Shown: piece by piece, positions 18,254-26,613 of the stretch
How positions within the stretch are numbered: the first letter of the stretch is position 1
Layout of the letters: each line of letters begins with the position of its first letter
From: Vibrio tarriae
GTDB lineage: Bacteria > Pseudomonadota > Gammaproteobacteria > Enterobacterales > Vibrionaceae
Length of the DNA: 64,000 nt
Assembly (NCBI RefSeq): GCF_002216685.1
Contig: NZ_CP022353.1
Location: 1,302,001-1,366,000 of the forward strand
Reading direction: 5' to 3'
Made by a program: the position numbers and the translations under genes
Notes under the pieces: generated by a model
Seen by the model: the letters and a program-made list of their open reading frames with translations, nothing else
Database searches by the model: none
Told to the model about the DNA's origin: nothing

Positions 18254-19094
18254 TCTACAAAATGCGATTGTTACCTTAATCGTAGGTTGGTTAGTGCTGT
18301 TTGTACTCTTCCCCAACCTGATGATTATTGGTACCAGTTTTCTGACTCGTGATGAAGCGAACTTGATTAAGTTCGTGCTCACCTTTGAAAACTACACGCG
18401 TCTGCTTGATCCTCTGTACGGAAAAGTCATGCTGCACTCGTTCTACATGGCGATTGTTGCAACGTTAATCTGTCTAGTGATTGGCTATCCTTTTGCGTAC
18501 ATAGTGGCGAAAATGCCTGAAAAATGGCGTCCATTTATGCTGTTTTTGATCATTGTTCCTTTCTGGACCAACTCACTAATCCGCACCTATGGTTTAAAAA
18601 TCGTACTCGGCACGCAAGGCATTCTTAATCAAGCACTGATGTCGCTGGGCCTGATTGATGCCCCCCTGCGCATTATGTTTACCGAAACAGCCGTCATGAT
18701 CGGTCTGGTATACATTTTGTTGCCGTTTATGATCCTTCCGCTCTATTCGGCTATCGAAAAGTTGGATGGCACTTATATTGAAGCGGCGCGCGATCTCGGT
18801 GCCAACAAGTTTCAAACCTTGGTTCGCGTGATTTTACCTCTGACTATGCCTGGCATTATTGGTGGTTGTCTGTTGGTTCTACTCCCAGCCCTCGGTATGT
18901 TCTACATCGCAGACCTACTTGGCGGTGCGAAAAACCTACTGATCGGTAACGTGATTAAGAGCCAAGTGCTCAACGCCCGTGACTGGCCATTTGGTGCCGC
19001 AACCAGTATTGCCCTGACTCTGGCCATGGCGATCATGCTGTACGCCTACTATCGTGCAGGTAAACTTTTGAATAAGAAGGTGGAGCTAGACTAA
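18234..19094 (+). CDS. potB: spermidine/putrescine ABC permease PotB
   Basis: The 286-residue permease has six transmembrane helices and the BPD_transp_1 EAA loop ([27 protein letters not shown]) that contacts PotA. Two adjacent ATGs (18234, 18237) are possible starts, both inside potA. The stop overlaps the potC start by one base (TAATG). Confidence 0.95.
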   Translation: MMSKKLNLQNAIVTLIVGWLVLFVLFPNLMIIGTSFLTRDEANLIKFVLTFENYTRLLDPLYGKVMLHSFYMAIVATLICLVIGYPFAYIVAKMPEKWRPFMLFLIIVPFWTNSLIRTYGLKIVLGTQGILNQALMSLGLIDAPLRIMFTETAVMIGLVYILLPFMILPLYSAIEKLDGTYIEAARDLGANKFQTLVRVILPLTMPGIIGGCLLVLLPALGMFYIADLLGGAKNLLIGNVIKSQVLNARDWPFGAATSIALTLAMAIMLYAYYRAGKLLNKKVELD

Positions 19095-19864
19095 TGGGAC
19101 GTTCAATTAGATTTAGCTTTATGAGTTTGGTGTACTTATTTTTGTACCTACCAATCATTGTTCTGATTGCAAACTCATTTAACGAAAACAAGTTTGGTAT
19201 CAAATGGGGGGGGGTTACCACCAAGTGGTACCACGCACTGATGAATAACGACAGCTTAGTGCAAGCCGCTTGGCACTCCATCAACGTAGCCGTATTTTCT
19301 GCTACTGCAGCAACCTTGATCGGTAGTTTGACAGCGGTCGCCCTGTTCCGCTACCAGTTTAAAGGTAAGAAAGTGGTGAGTGGCATGCTGTTTGTCGTGA
19401 TGATGTCACCCGATATCGTGATGGCTATTGCACTGCTTGCCCTATTCTTAGTGCTGGGTGCACAACTGGGCTTCTTTACCTTGTTGATTGCGCACATCAC
19501 TTTCTGTCTGCCTTTCGTTGTGGTGACGGTTTACACACGACTCAACGGCTTTGACGTTAAGATGCTTGAAGCAGCAAAGGACCTTGGAGCTGGTGAATGG
19601 GTCATTTTAAAGAAAATTATCCTGCCACTGGCGAAACCTGCCGTAGCCGCAGGTTGGTTACTGAGCTTCACCCTATCTCTGGATGATGTGATCATCAGTT
19701 CATTTGTGACTGGGCCAACCTACGAAATTCTGCCATTGAAGATATACTCAATGGTGAAAGTGGGTATTTCACCTGAAGTAAACGCACTGGCAACCGTCAT
19801 GCTTGTGGTTTCTTTAGTGCTTGTTATCGCTTCACAGTTGTTAGCAAGAGAAAAAGTGAAGTAG
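19094..19864 (+). CDS. potC: spermidine/putrescine ABC permease PotC
   Basis: The 256-residue partner permease has six transmembrane helices and EAA loop MLEAAKDLGAGEWVILKKIILPLAKPA. The reading frame passes through a run of nine G at 19206-19214 (coding WGGV near residue 40), which is prone to slippage. The frame is intact here. A terminator hairpin at 19891 separates it from the first potD. Confidence 0.95.
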   Translation: MGRSIRFSFMSLVYLFLYLPIIVLIANSFNENKFGIKWGGVTTKWYHALMNNDSLVQAAWHSINVAVFSATAATLIGSLTAVALFRYQFKGKKVVSGMLFVVMMSPDIVMAIALLALFLVLGAQLGFFTLLIAHITFCLPFVVVTVYTRLNGFDVKMLEAAKDLGAGEWVILKKIILPLAKPAVAAGWLLSFTLSLDDVIISSFVTGPTYEILPLKIYSMVKVGISPEVNALATVMLVVSLVLVIASQLLAREKVK

Positions 19865-19890
19865 AATCCACGTCCGTTTGGAAACACGCG

Positions 19891-19920
19891 AAACAGAATG
19901 ACGGAAGTCATTCTGTTTTT
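19891..19920 (+). terminator. terminator/attenuator between potC and the first potD
   Basis: Perfect 12-bp stem AAACAGAATGAC / GTCATTCTGTTT with GGAA loop, then T run. It lies 47 nt before the potD start, so it may set different levels for permease and binding protein. Confidence 0.75.
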
Positions 19921-19966
19921 CTTTGCAACGCCCAAAAGGGCAACGTTTAGTTTGGAGCTAACGTCG

Positions 19967-20998
19967 ATGAAAAAACTGGCTACTCTTTTAGCAGGTAGCG
20001 CATGTGCGCTTTCTCTGTTGTCTGGCACAGCGGCAGCGGAAGATAAGGAACTGGTGTTTATGAACTGGGGGCCGTATATCAATAGCAGCATCCTAGAACA
20101 GTTCACCAAGGAAACGGGAATCAAAGTGATTTACTCAACTTATGAGTCAAATGAAACTTTGTATGCAAAACTCAAAACGCACAATCAAGGTTATGATCTG
20201 GTAGTTCCTTCTACCTACTTCGTGGCAAAAATGCGTGATGAAGGGATGCTGCAAAAGATTGACAAATCTAAGCTGAGCAACTTCAAAAACCTAGATTCCA
20301 ACTACCTAGACAAACCTTACGACCCAAACAACGACTACTCAATTCCACACGTTGTAGCGATTACCGGTCTCGCGGTTAACACCGACATGTATGATCCTAA
20401 TGACTTCCAAAGCTGGGGCGACCTATGGAAGCCTGAGCTAAAAGGTCAACTGATGTTGATGGATGATACGCGTGAAGTCTTCCATATCGCTCTGCGCAAA
20501 CTGGGTTACTCAGGTAACTCAACGGACGACAAGCAGATCGATGAAGCGTATGCCGAGCTACAAAAGCTGATGCCAAACGTACTGGTTTTCAACTCTGATA
20601 ACCCTGCAGCTCCTTACCTTTCAGGTGAAGTAGGTCTTGGTATGCTGTGGAACGGCTCAGCAGCGGCGGCACAGAAAGAAGGTTTACCAATCAAGTTAGT
20701 CTTCCCGAAAGAAGGCGGTATTGGTTGGGTTGATAACTTCGCCATCTCTTCTGGTGCCAAAAACGTCGATGCAGCACACAAGATGATCGATTTCTTGTTA
20801 CGCCCTGAAATTGCAGAGCAAATTTCACGCGACACAGGTTATCTGACTGGCGTTAAAGCCTCAAACGACAAATTCCAAGATGTCGCACCACTGTTCCCGT
20901 CTCAAGAAGATCTGGACCGTGTTGAGTGGCAATCTGCCGTTGGCGATAAGACAGTGAAGTACGAAGAGTACTTCATGAAGTTGAAAGCTGGCCAATAA
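19967..20998 (+). CDS. potD2: polyamine-binding periplasmic protein (potC-adjacent copy)
   Basis: This is a 343-residue type 2 solute-binding protein. The signal peptide (KLATLLAGSACALSLLSGTAAA) is followed by a PotD fold with FMNWGPYINSSILEQF, FTKETGIKVIYSTYESNE and WNGSAAAAQKE. ATG 19967 has GGAG 9 nt upstream; a longer reading from 19898 would destroy the signal peptide. The second potD is about 60-65% similar by eye. Copy naming follows my memory that V. cholerae calls the potC-adjacent copy potD2. Confidence 0.9.
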   Translation: MKKLATLLAGSACALSLLSGTAAAEDKELVFMNWGPYINSSILEQFTKETGIKVIYSTYESNETLYAKLKTHNQGYDLVVPSTYFVAKMRDEGMLQKIDKSKLSNFKNLDSNYLDKPYDPNNDYSIPHVVAITGLAVNTDMYDPNDFQSWGDLWKPELKGQLMLMDDTREVFHIALRKLGYSGNSTDDKQIDEAYAELQKLMPNVLVFNSDNPAAPYLSGEVGLGMLWNGSAAAAQKEGLPIKLVFPKEGGIGWVDNFAISSGAKNVDAAHKMIDFLLRPEIAEQISRDTGYLTGVKASNDKFQDVAPLFPSQEDLDRVEWQSAVGDKTVKYEEYFMKLKAGQ

Positions 20999-21015
20999 GG
21001 TCTAAGAAAAGCATC

Positions 21016-21047
21016 AAATAGGCAGCCATTGCTGCCTATTTTTTTTT
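21016..21047 (+). terminator. intrinsic terminator after first potD
   Basis: 11-bp stem AAATAGGCAGC / GCTGCCTATTT with CATT loop and a run of nine T. Confidence 0.9.
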
Positions 21048-21109
21048 ATCTTGTTATACTCTCCTCTCCAACGCCTAGTTAGGTTCTTTCTATACACTAT
21101 GGGAACGTA

Positions 21110-22147
21110 ATGAAAAATAAACTGTTTGCGAGTGCTCTGTGCGCAGCAGCATTGTTCACCACCAATGCAATGGCTAAAGACCAAGAACTTTATTTCTACA
21201 ACTGGTCTGAATATATCCCGAGCGAAGTCCTAGAAGACTTTACCAAAGAAACCGGAATCAAGGTTATCTACTCTACCTACGAATCCAATGAAAGCATGTA
21301 TGCCAAGCTCAAAACGCAAGGCGCTGGTTATGATCTTGTGGTTCCTTCCACTTATTTTGTCTCTAAGATGCGCAAAGAAGGCATGCTGCAAGAGATTGAC
21401 CATTCAAAACTTTCACATTTCAAAGACTTGGATCCAAACTATCTCAATAAGCCTTTTGATCCAGGCAATAAATTCTCTATCCCTTATATCTGGGGAGCGA
21501 CGGGTATCGGCATTAACACCGATATGCTGGATAAAAAATCACTCAAAAACTGGGGCGATCTGTGGGATGCCAAATGGGCAGGGCAATTAATGCTGATGGA
21601 TGACGCTCGTGAAGTCTTCCATATCGCTCTGAGTAAGCTGGGATACTCGCCTAACACGACCAATCCCAAAGAGATTAAAGCCGCTTACCGTGAGCTGAAA
21701 AAGCTGATGCCAAATGTCTTAGTGTTTAACTCTGACTTCCCAGCCAACCCTTACCTCGCTGGTGAAGTGTCACTAGGTATGTTATGGAATGGCTCAGCGT
21801 ATATGGCCCGCCAAGAAGGCGCACCAATCCAGATTATCTGGCCTGAAAAAGGCACCATTTTTTGGATGGACAGCATCTCGATTCCTACCGGAGCCAAAAA
21901 TATCGAGGCCGCCCACAAGATGATTGATTTCTTACTGCGTCCAGAAAATGCTGCAAAAATCGCCTTAGAAATCGGATATCCAACACCAGTCAAAACCGCG
22001 CATGACCTACTGCCCAAAGAGTTTGCTAATGACCCAAGCATCTACCCACCACAATCGGTGATAGACAATGGCGAGTGGCAAAATGAAGTTGGAGAGGCTA
22101 GCGTGCTTTACGATGAATATTTCCAAAAGCTAAAAGTGAACGATTAA
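21110..22147 (+). CDS. potD1: polyamine-binding periplasmic protein (distal copy)
   Basis: The 345-residue protein has signal peptide KLFASALCAAALFTTNAMA and a PotD fold (LYFYNWSEYIPSEVLEDF, YSTYESNESMYAKLKTQG, MLWNGSAYMARQEG). It is a clear paralogue of the preceding potD and has its own terminator on each side, so it can be expressed alone. As I recall, this distal copy is the one required for spermidine uptake in V. cholerae and it influences biofilm formation. Confidence 0.9.
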   Translation: MKNKLFASALCAAALFTTNAMAKDQELYFYNWSEYIPSEVLEDFTKETGIKVIYSTYESNESMYAKLKTQGAGYDLVVPSTYFVSKMRKEGMLQEIDHSKLSHFKDLDPNYLNKPFDPGNKFSIPYIWGATGIGINTDMLDKKSLKNWGDLWDAKWAGQLMLMDDAREVFHIALSKLGYSPNTTNPKEIKAAYRELKKLMPNVLVFNSDFPANPYLAGEVSLGMLWNGSAYMARQEGAPIQIIWPEKGTIFWMDSISIPTGAKNIEAAHKMIDFLLRPENAAKIALEIGYPTPVKTAHDLLPKEFANDPSIYPPQSVIDNGEWQNEVGEASVLYDEYFQKLKVND

Positions 22148-22166
22148 GCCTTTTCTATCACCCATT

Positions 22167-22195
22167 AAAAAGCCACCGACGACGGTGGCTTTTTT
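22167..22195 (+). terminator. intrinsic terminator after distal potD
   Basis: 12-bp stem AAAAAGCCACCG / CGGTGGCTTTTT with ACGA loop and trailing T residues. Confidence 0.85.
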
Positions 22196-22295
22196 GTATC
22201 TTCAGAATGCGATTCACTCTAGAGAGTGAAAAAGCGAACGCTCAAGTCATGTGACGAAAATAATCGATTTAATTCAGCCTGATAGATTAAATCAC

Positions 22296-23030
22296 TTATA
22301 AACCTATCTCTTCTGAGAGCGCCTTAATCTCTTCCAGATCCATTTGATGCACACGGATCATCTGATCAATTTGGCTTACTCGTGAATTCGCTTCATCTTG
22401 TTTATCACAGGCATCCGACTTCGCATCCCAAGATTTCCCTTCAAGATAAATATCACACTCTTTTTTCAGTACTTTGAGCTTTGGAACCAGAGAATCGCGT
22501 TCTTTTTGTAATCCCTCGAGTTCTTGTTTGATTTTTAGTTCACGTTGGAACAACTCTCGAGAACGCTCAAGCATGGTCACTTGCATATCGGCTTGACGAT
22601 TAAGCTGATTATTTTGTGTATTGGCCAGTTCCAATGCCATTTTCTGCTCGTTCAGTTGCTGTTCTAAATTAAGATTTTGCTTTTCGAGTTCAGCGACGTA
22701 TTTATCACGCTGTACAGCCTCTGCCTGCCACTCTTCTCTTTGCTTCTCTAAAGCCTGATCCATTTTATGTTGCCACACATCCTCTTGATTTTTCTCAGAA
22801 AGCTCAGCCGCTTTAGAAACTTCTGCTTTCGCATTATTGAGTTGTTCAAGCTGGTTTTGCAGTGCTTGGTAAGACGTCTCCCAACGACTGGTGGTGACAG
22901 AGGAACCAATCAGACCACCCAAGGCAATACCTAATACTGCAGCAATCGCGATATAGAGATAGCTCTGTTTATCTCTTCGTTCGATAACAACAACTTCTTC
23001 GTTGTCGTCAAACTCATTATGTTTATTCAC
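22296..23030 (-). CDS. membrane-anchored coiled-coil protein
   Basis: The 244-residue protein has an acidic N-terminus (HNEFDDNEEVVVIERR), one transmembrane helix (about 22-44, glycine-rich) and then about 190 residues of almost continuous coiled coil rich in Glu, Gln and Lys. A single Cys pair (ECDIYL, DACDKQ) interrupts the coil. The topology suggests a long periplasmic rod or a cytosolic scaffold, and orientation is not certain. It starts 16 nt after a 52-residue membrane protein gene and is probably cotranscribed with it. I know no function. Confidence 0.75.
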   Translation of the reverse strand: MNKHNEFDDNEEVVVIERRDKQSYLYIAIAAVLGIALGGLIGSSVTTSRWETSYQALQNQLEQLNNAKAEVSKAAELSEKNQEDVWQHKMDQALEKQREEWQAEAVQRDKYVAELEKQNLNLEQQLNEQKMALELANTQNNQLNRQADMQVTMLERSRELFQRELKIKQELEGLQKERDSLVPKLKVLKKECDIYLEGKSWDAKSDACDKQDEANSRVSQIDQMIRVHQMDLEEIKALSEEIGL

Positions 23031-23046
23031 GCTCGCTCCTCTTGCG

Positions 23047-23205
23047 TCAGCGAATCAGTTCAGAAATCATCAAGAAGGCCGTATAGGTGACAAAGGTCGC
23101 CAAAATAACGATAACGACCCCCTTCTGCAATTTTTCATTGGTATGGTAGCGAATCAACACAAACGCTAATGCTATCAATAAGGCTATTGCAATTAATCTC
23201 ACCAT
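23047..23205 (-). CDS. 52-residue two-helix membrane protein
   Basis: A short gene starts at ATG 23205 with GGAGG six nt upstream and ends at TGA 23047. The product has two hydrophobic segments: LIAIALLIALAFVLIRY, then a basic turn (HTNEKLQKG), then VVIVILATFVTYTAFLMI, ending SELIR. It lies 16 nt upstream of the coiled-coil gene on the same strand, so the two may form a complex. The good Shine-Dalgarno, the hydrophobic pattern and the tight spacing support it as real. Function is unknown. Confidence 0.6.
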   Translation of the reverse strand: MVRLIAIALLIALAFVLIRYHTNEKLQKGVVIVILATFVTYTAFLMISELIR

Positions 23206-23375
23206 CTCCCGCCTCCAAGCGCGATTATCTTATAACACTTATACGTAGTTTAACGTCAGAGAAAAGTGGATTAGCAAAAGACTTGCGCAACATTTCATCA
23301 GTTGATTTCTTTTGTAGGTGACATCACATTTTCTTTCCGCTAGTATCCGCCTTGCAAATCGTTTTATTCAAGACG

Positions 23376-23615
23376 ATTGTTCCGTTGAAGACTGCAGGAG
23401 AGTGGTTGTTAACCAGATTTTAACATCTGAGCCAAATAACCCGCCGAAGAAGTAAATCTTTCAGGTGCATTATTCTTAGCCATTTATTGGCAACGAATAA
23501 GCGAGGACTGTAGTTGGAGGAACCTCTGGAGAGAACCGTTTAATCGGTCGCCGAAGGAGCAAGCTCTGCGCATATGTAGAGTGAAACTCTCAGGCAAAAG
23601 GACAGAGGAGTGAAA
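23376..23615 (+). ncRNA. tandem glycine riboswitch
   Basis: Two consecutive gcvT-type aptamers lie directly ahead of the symporter gene: aptamer I about 23381-23512, aptamer II about 23515-23612. Diagnostic parts are GGAGAG after P1 in each (CTGCAGGAGAGTGG, CCTCTGGAGAGAACC), the GCCGAAG segments with downstream CAGG, and the closing GACTG and GACAGAGG. The arrangement corresponds to the V. cholerae VCI-II riboswitch on which cooperative glycine binding was described. A GC-rich hairpin at about 23630-23650 may be part of the expression platform. Confidence 0.93.
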
Positions 23616-23707
23616 GGCCAATCTTTTAGTGAGCTCGCTAGAGCTCTGCTGTGCATTTTTCGCACCCTTTCTCTCTTCTCCTTATGTTTATTTTTTAAGG
23701 GGAAATC

Positions 23708-25084
23708 ATGAATAACCTGCAATCTTTTCTGCAAACTGTTGATAGTTTAGTGTGGGGTCCACCACTGTTAATTCTTCTGGTCGGCACCGGTGTCTATTTC
23801 ACCTTCCGCTTGGGCTTACTGCAATTTCGACGCCTGCCGACGGCTTTAGCTATGGTATTTGGCCGCGAAAAATCTTCAGACAAACAAGGTGATGTATCAA
23901 GCTTCGCCGCATTGTGTACTGCTCTTTCTGCCACCATTGGTACAGGAAACATCGTGGGTGTTGCGACCGCAATCAAGCTCGGCGGCCCAGGTGCCCTGTT
24001 CTGGATGTGGCTCGCCGCCCTGTTTGGCATGGCAACCAAATACGCAGAATGCTTACTCGCGGTGAAATATCGCCAAATCGATGACAAAGGGCAAATGGTC
24101 GGCGGGCCAATGTACTACCTGCGTGATGGTGTGGGTTCAAAAACACTGGCAGTATTATTTGCTGTGTTTGCCGTAGGGGTTGCCTGCTTCGGTATTGGTA
24201 CTTTCCCACAAGTGAACGCGATCTTAGATGCCACTCAAATCTCTTTTGGCGTCCCTCGTGAAGCCTCTGCGGTGGTACTGACCGTACTGGTTGCCATTGT
24301 CACTATCGGTGGTATTCAATCCATCGCTAAAGTGGCAGGAAAAATGGTTCCTGCGATGGCGCTGTTTTACATCGTCGCCTGCTTAAGTGTGATTGTTACC
24401 AATGCGGACAAACTCGCAGAGGCAGTGGAATTGGTGCTGGTATCCGCGTTCACCTCGACTGCTGCGACAGGTGGATTCTTAGGTGCGAGCATTATGCTCG
24501 CGATTCAATCGGGTATTGCTCGCGGCGTGTTCTCCAATGAATCTGGCTTAGGCAGTGCGCCTATGGCGGCGGCGGCGGCGAAAACTGACTCCTGCGTTGA
24601 ACAAGGTCTTATCTCTATGACGGGGACCTTCTTCGATACCATCATCATCTGTACGATGACTGGCTTGGCTCTCATTCTAACGGGCGCTTGGCAAAACGAT
24701 CTTTCCGGTGCAGCGATGACCACCTACGCCTTTGCCACAGGCTTAAATGCACAAACTATCGGTCCGATGCTGGTTTCCATTGGTTTGATGTTCTTTGCCT
24801 TTACGACCATTCTGGGTTGGAACTACTACGGCGAACGCTGCATGGTGTTCTTATTCGGAACCAAAGCGGTACTGCCTTATAAAATCGTCTTTATTGGCTT
24901 GATTGCCTCAGGCGCATTCCTGCACCTCGATTTGATTTGGATTATCGCCGACATTGTAAATGGTTTAATGGCCATTCCGAACCTTATTGGCCTTGTTGCC
25001 TTACGCCATGTGGTCGTGGAAGAAACGAAGCAATATTTTGCCGCGCGTTATCAATACACCGAAGCCGAAGCCCAAGTTCAATAA
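23708..25084 (+). CDS. sodium:alanine/glycine symporter (AgcS family)
   Basis: The 458-residue permease has about 11 transmembrane helices and AGCS signatures: GTGNIVGVATAIKLGGPGALFWMW near residue 80 (split here as the Na+/substrate site) and FSNESGLGSAPMAAAAAKTD in the middle. Control by the tandem glycine riboswitch indicates that glycine is a substrate or signal. The gene has its own Shine-Dalgarno (GGGG) 5 nt upstream and is monocistronic, with a terminator at 25108. Confidence 0.94.
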   Translation: MNNLQSFLQTVDSLVWGPPLLILLVGTGVYFTFRLGLLQFRRLPTALAMVFGREKSSDKQGDVSSFAALCTALSATIGTGNIVGVATAIKLGGPGALFWMWLAALFGMATKYAECLLAVKYRQIDDKGQMVGGPMYYLRDGVGSKTLAVLFAVFAVGVACFGIGTFPQVNAILDATQISFGVPREASAVVLTVLVAIVTIGGIQSIAKVAGKMVPAMALFYIVACLSVIVTNADKLAEAVELVLVSAFTSTAATGGFLGASIMLAIQSGIARGVFSNESGLGSAPMAAAAAKTDSCVEQGLISMTGTFFDTIIICTMTGLALILTGAWQNDLSGAAMTTYAFATGLNAQTIGPMLVSIGLMFFAFTTILGWNYYGERCMVFLFGTKAVLPYKIVFIGLIASGAFLHLDLIWIIADIVNGLMAIPNLIGLVALRHVVVEETKQYFAARYQYTEAEAQVQ

Positions 25085-25107
25085 TACCTAGTCGGTCTAA
25101 GCACAAA

Positions 25108-25133
25108 GAAAAAGCGCCCAACGGCGCTTTTCT
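25108..25133. terminator. terminator between agcS and the LysE-family gene
   Basis: 9-bp stem AAAAGCGCC / GGCGCTTTT with CAAC loop and flanking A and T runs. It can serve both convergent genes. Confidence 0.85.
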
Positions 25134-25155
25134 ACTTTTAAACCTTTATTACAAG

Positions 25156-25794
25156 CTAGGCTTGAGGTTTCTCTAAGAGCAGTTTGATACCTAATGCGAC
25201 CAAAACAACTCCCGTTGTACCTTCCATCCAACGCATAAAAGAAGCGTTTTTCAGAAGGTTTTTAGCGCTACTCAAAGCACCGGCTAAACCACATTGCCAT
25301 ACCATCGCAATCGCAAAATGAATCAACGCCATCAACAAAGATTGCGCTAACGGTGAATAGTCAGGATTAATGAATTGAGGCAAAAAAGCTAAGTAAAAGA
25401 CGGCAGTTTTCGGGTTCAGCACATTCGAGAGGAAACCTTCACGCAGCGATCGGGTTAAACGAAATTGTGCATGAGCTAGGCTCGCAACCTCAATGCCCTG
25501 CCCTGTTTTCATTAATGATCGCAAGCTCGAAATGCCCAACCAAATCAGATAAGCCGCTCCCACCATTTTAACGATTTGAAATAGCTCAGCTGATTGAGCA
25601 AGAATCGCAGAGATACCAATAGCAGAAAAAGTGGCGTGAACGAATAAGCCAAAACAGATACCCAAGCTGGTCGTGCATCCATCGGCAAACCCAGCCCGCG
25701 AAGTGTTACGGATCACCAAAGCAGTATCTAGCCCCGGTGTTAAAGTCAAAATAGTAATAGCGATAAGAAAAGCTTCGAAATTCTGGATAACCAT
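25156..25794 (-). CDS. LysE/RhtB-family amino-acid exporter
   Basis: The 212-residue protein has about six transmembrane helices. The N-terminal family signature is LTPGLDTALVIRNTSRAGFADGC, with GLFVHATFSAIGISAIL after it; KAAYLIW- and LNPKTAVFYLAFLPQF-type segments mark LysE/RhtB efflux proteins. Substrate is not predictable. It follows the T6SS immunity gene on the same strand by 87 nt but appears to be housekeeping sequence bordering that module. Confidence 0.9.
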   Translation of the reverse strand: MVIQNFEAFLIAITILTLTPGLDTALVIRNTSRAGFADGCTTSLGICFGLFVHATFSAIGISAILAQSAELFQIVKMVGAAYLIWLGISSLRSLMKTGQGIEVASLAHAQFRLTRSLREGFLSNVLNPKTAVFYLAFLPQFINPDYSPLAQSLLMALIHFAIAMVWQCGLAGALSSAKNLLKNASFMRWMEGTTGVVLVALGIKLLLEKPQA

Positions 25795-25881
25795 ATCAAT
25801 CCTTGACGGAAAATCAGCAAGCCTTTCTTATACCGCAAAGCCTCTCATGTGTCTTATGAAGATTTTTCAACTCACGCTAAG

Positions 25882-26613
25882 TTACTCGCCAAGCGTTTTA
25901 ATCTCATTGATGGAATAGACTTTATTCACTTTATCCCAAGGGATCGGCTCTAGCTCAACACCTGCATCCTTAGCGCGTTGTTGGATATTTCTAAGATAAG
26001 AAGATTCTTTATATGTATCGGCTTTAAACCCATTGCTATCACGATCAGGAGTTTGGTCAGGAGCTAACTCCGTAAGATAAATAGTCTCTCCGCAATCACT
26101 CAACCATACCTTCGCTCGCCCATTGGGCAATAAACCAAAAACAAATTGAGTACGATAACAAGATTCAAAGACAGCTCCATCGCTTCGAGTGTAACTGACC
26201 TCTGTAGCACTCAACTGTTTTACATTTTCAGGAATATCATACTTAGTGACGTAAAACTTAGTATCAAATAAAGAAACCCAATGTACGTAGAGCGTATCAG
26301 GAAGATGATTAGTACCAATACCAATTTGGTTTCTGCTTGTAATACCTAATGCATGTGGAAGCCCAAATCCGTCATACTCTGGAAATCTATTACGTATATA
26401 CTCAATATCGCTATCACTCATACGGGGGATAATATTATGAATTAATACAGTCCAGTTTTCTTTTTCATTAACACCATATATTTGGGTAATTTTTACTGGA
26501 TAAAACGAAGGCATTGTTACACCTACATACCAAGCTTTACCGGGAACAGAAGCCGCATTAGACGAGCAAGCACTCAATAAGACAATGGATAGTATTAGAA
26601 ACGACCTTTTCAT
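25882..26613 (-). CDS. T6SS immunity lipoprotein (DUF2931-like)
   Basis: The 243-residue protein has a lipoprotein signal peptide with lipobox LLSAC, placing it in the periplasm on a membrane. The mature part (KAWYVGVTMPSFYPVKI, LYVHWVSLFDTKFY) resembles DUF2931 proteins, which are encoded beside Tle1 phospholipase effectors. Its start overlaps the end of the effector gene by 4 nt, the usual effector-immunity coupling. The periplasmic location fits protection from an effector that attacks phospholipids from that side. AT-rich composition contrasts with vgrG. Confidence 0.8.
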   Translation of the reverse strand: MKRSFLILSIVLLSACSSNAASVPGKAWYVGVTMPSFYPVKITQIYGVNEKENWTVLIHNIIPRMSDSDIEYIRNRFPEYDGFGLPHALGITSRNQIGIGTNHLPDTLYVHWVSLFDTKFYVTKYDIPENVKQLSATEVSYTRSDGAVFESCYRTQFVFGLLPNGRAKVWLSDCGETIYLTELAPDQTPDRDSNGFKADTYKESSYLRNIQQRAKDAGVELEPIPWDKVNKVYSINEIKTLGE

